A stretch of 7,191 nucleotides of DNA from an uncultured Clostridia bacterium (lineage in GTDB: Bacteria > Bacillota > Clostridia > TANB77 > CAG-508): positions 1-7,191 of the forward strand of contig CANRBO010000064.1 in the NCBI GenBank assembly GCA_947628885.1, given 5' to 3'. Shown piece by piece: positions 6,496 through 7,191 of the stretch (within the stretch, counting starts at the first letter, position 1; every line of letters begins with the position of its first letter). Made by a program: the position numbers and the translations under genes. The notes under the pieces were generated by a model. The model was not told the origin of the DNA. It ran no database searches and saw only the letters and a list, made by a program, of their open reading frames with translations.

Positions 6496-6621
6496 TAAGC
6501 AATTATAAAATTAGTATATTGCTAGGCAAGTGAGTAAAAACTTTTGAAATAATACTAACCTGTATATTGAAAAAGTTTTTACGAAGCTTAACGACGCAAG
6601 ATGCTGATTTTTAATTGCTTA
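6496..6621 (+). repeat. long palindromic element, copy B (rplF-rpsH space)
   Basis: A 126-base imperfect palindrome between rpsH and rplF, ending six bases from the rpsH stop codon. The arms are 6496-6555 and 6562-6621 with loop TAACCT. The ends TAAGCAATTA pair perfectly over ten positions, and the inner block GTAAAAACTTTT is identical in both arms. It shares long stretches with copy A (AAATTAGTATATTGCTAGG; GACGCAAGATGCTGATTTTT versus CAACGCAAGATGCTG) in the same orientation. Its ends and inner blocks differ from copy A while remaining complementary to each other. Confidence 0.9.
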
Positions 6622-6627
6622 ATAAGC

Positions 6628-7026
6628 TTACCATACATAAGCTAATACTTCTCCCCCTAGTCCTTCTTTTCTAGCTTCTTTGTCAGTTTTTATTCCTTTA
6701 GATGTAGAAACTAAGGCAATTCCAAGTCCATTAAGTACTTGTGGAAGTTCGTCTTTAGAAACATATATTCTTAATCCTGGTTTGCTTATTCTTTTTAAGC
6801 CTGAAATAGCTCTTTTCCCAGTTTCATCATATTTTAATGTAACTCTAATAATTCCTTGTTTATCATCTTTTATTTCTTCAGATGATTTTATATAACCTTC
6901 ATCAACTAAAATTTGTGCAATAGATTTTTTCATCTTTGATGCAGGTATATCAACAGTAACATGTTTTGCACTGTTTGCATTTCTAATTCTTGTTAGCATA
7001 TCTGCTATTGGATCTGTTGTATTCAA
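6628..7026 (-). CDS. rpsH: 30S ribosomal protein S8
   Basis: Primary 16S rRNA-binding protein that organises the 30S central domain; in Escherichia coli it also represses the spc operon by binding the rplE region of the mRNA. The 132 residues match the family: TTDPIADMLTRIRNANSAKH (3-22), the KKSIAQILVDEGYI segment, and the C-terminal rRNA-binding VSTSKGIKTDKEARKEGLGG (106-125), ending LAYVW. The start is TTG (7026-7024), preceded by a strong AAAGGAGGG (7042-7034) with 7 bases of spacing; no ATG or GTG fits as well. Palindromic elements lie directly upstream (copy C) and downstream (copy B). Confidence 0.98.
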   Translation of the reverse strand: MNTTDPIADMLTRIRNANSAKHVTVDIPASKMKKSIAQILVDEGYIKSSEEIKDDKQGIIRVTLKYDETGKRAISGLKRISKPGLRIYVSKDELPQVLNGLGIALVSTSKGIKTDKEARKEGLGGEVLAYVW

Positions 7027-7033
7027 CTTTTAT

Positions 7034-7042
7034 CCCTCCTTT
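7034..7042 (-). promoter_or_regulatory. ribosome binding site fixing the rpsH TTG start
   Basis: AAAGGAGGG on the minus strand, near-perfect complement to the 16S 3' end, 7 bases upstream of the TTG codon at 7026. It decides the non-ATG start of rpsH. Confidence 0.85.
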
Positions 7043-7053
7043 TCTTATTTATA

Positions 7054-7175
7054 AAATTAATGAAAATCTTCGTATTAGTTCGTTGAACTTCACAAAAATT
7101 TTTTCAATATACAATTTAGTATTATTTCAAAAATTTTTGCTTGTTTGCCTGCTACTACTCGTTTTTGATTAATTT
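7054..7175 (-). repeat. long palindromic element, copy C (upstream of rpsH), inverted
   Basis: A 122-base imperfect palindrome upstream of rpsH. The arms are 7054-7112 and 7119-7175 with loop AATTTA; the ends AAATTAAT pair perfectly and the inner block CAAAAATTTTT is shared by both arms. The tips (TTTTTGAAATAATAC in one arm, TTTTTTCAATATAC in the other) are the same as in copies A and B, but the arm order is reversed, so this copy lies in the opposite orientation. It is the most divergent of the three in its outer arms. Confidence 0.85.
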
Positions 7176-7191
7176 GTTTTAATTACTTTCT

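Noticed and set aside
6458..6502. N-terminal extension of rplF by 15 residues
   Set aside because: The extension reads through the Shine-Dalgarno region, includes part of palindrome B, and L6 characteristically starts MSRIGK.
5761..7175. The palindromes as CRISPR repeats or intrinsic terminators
   Set aside because: There are only three copies, separated by whole genes and not by spacers, and there is no GC-rich stem followed by a T-run; the downstream genes must be transcribed through them.
7183..7191. Possible last codons of the gene upstream of rpsH (AGA AAG TAA)
   Set aside because: Three codons cannot be assigned; rpsN of the zinc type normally ends in Ser-Trp, so the reading may be chance.

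Overview
The window is one uninterrupted stretch of a bacterial ribosomal-protein cluster, the distal spc operon running into the alpha operon. All genes are on the minus strand, so transcription runs from high to low coordinates: rpsH, rplF, rplR, rpsE, rplO, secY, adk, map, infA, rpmJ, rpsM and a 3'-truncated rpsK. The DNA is strongly AT-rich, genes start with good AGGAGG-type ribosome binding sites, three starts are TTG or GTG, and every tryptophan I checked is TGG with TAA or TAG stops, so the code is standard. The infA-rpmJ-rpsM order, the zinc-cysteine adenylate kinase and the four-cysteine L36 fit a low-GC Gram-positive (Firmicutes/Clostridia-like, possibly an uncultured gut lineage). 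This is inferred from gene order and protein style only.

Region by region (in transcription order): 7191-5367 holds rpsH, rplF and rplR, separated and preceded by three related palindromes of about 122-126 bp. From 5348 to 3069, rpsE, rplO and secY are packed with 1-14 base gaps; no rpmD (L30) lies between rpsE and rplO. From 3052 to 1542 come adk and map. A consensus sigma-70 type promoter (TTGACA, 17 bases, TATAAT) overlaps the end of map and points at infA. infA and rpmJ follow. A gene-free, very AT-rich gap of about 336 bases (744-1079), containing a GC-rich hairpin, precedes rpsM and rpsK. The last ~28 bases of the window at the rpsK side are oddly GC-rich and do not encode the expected S11 motif.

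Functionally the genes supply 30S proteins (S5, S8, S11, S13), 50S proteins (L6, L15, L18, L36), initiation factor IF-1, the SecY translocon channel, adenylate kinase, and the methionine aminopeptidase that trims new proteins. The genes themselves are ordinary. The part that looks least described is the family of three long, internally compensated palindromes sitting in three consecutive spaces around rpsH and rplF.
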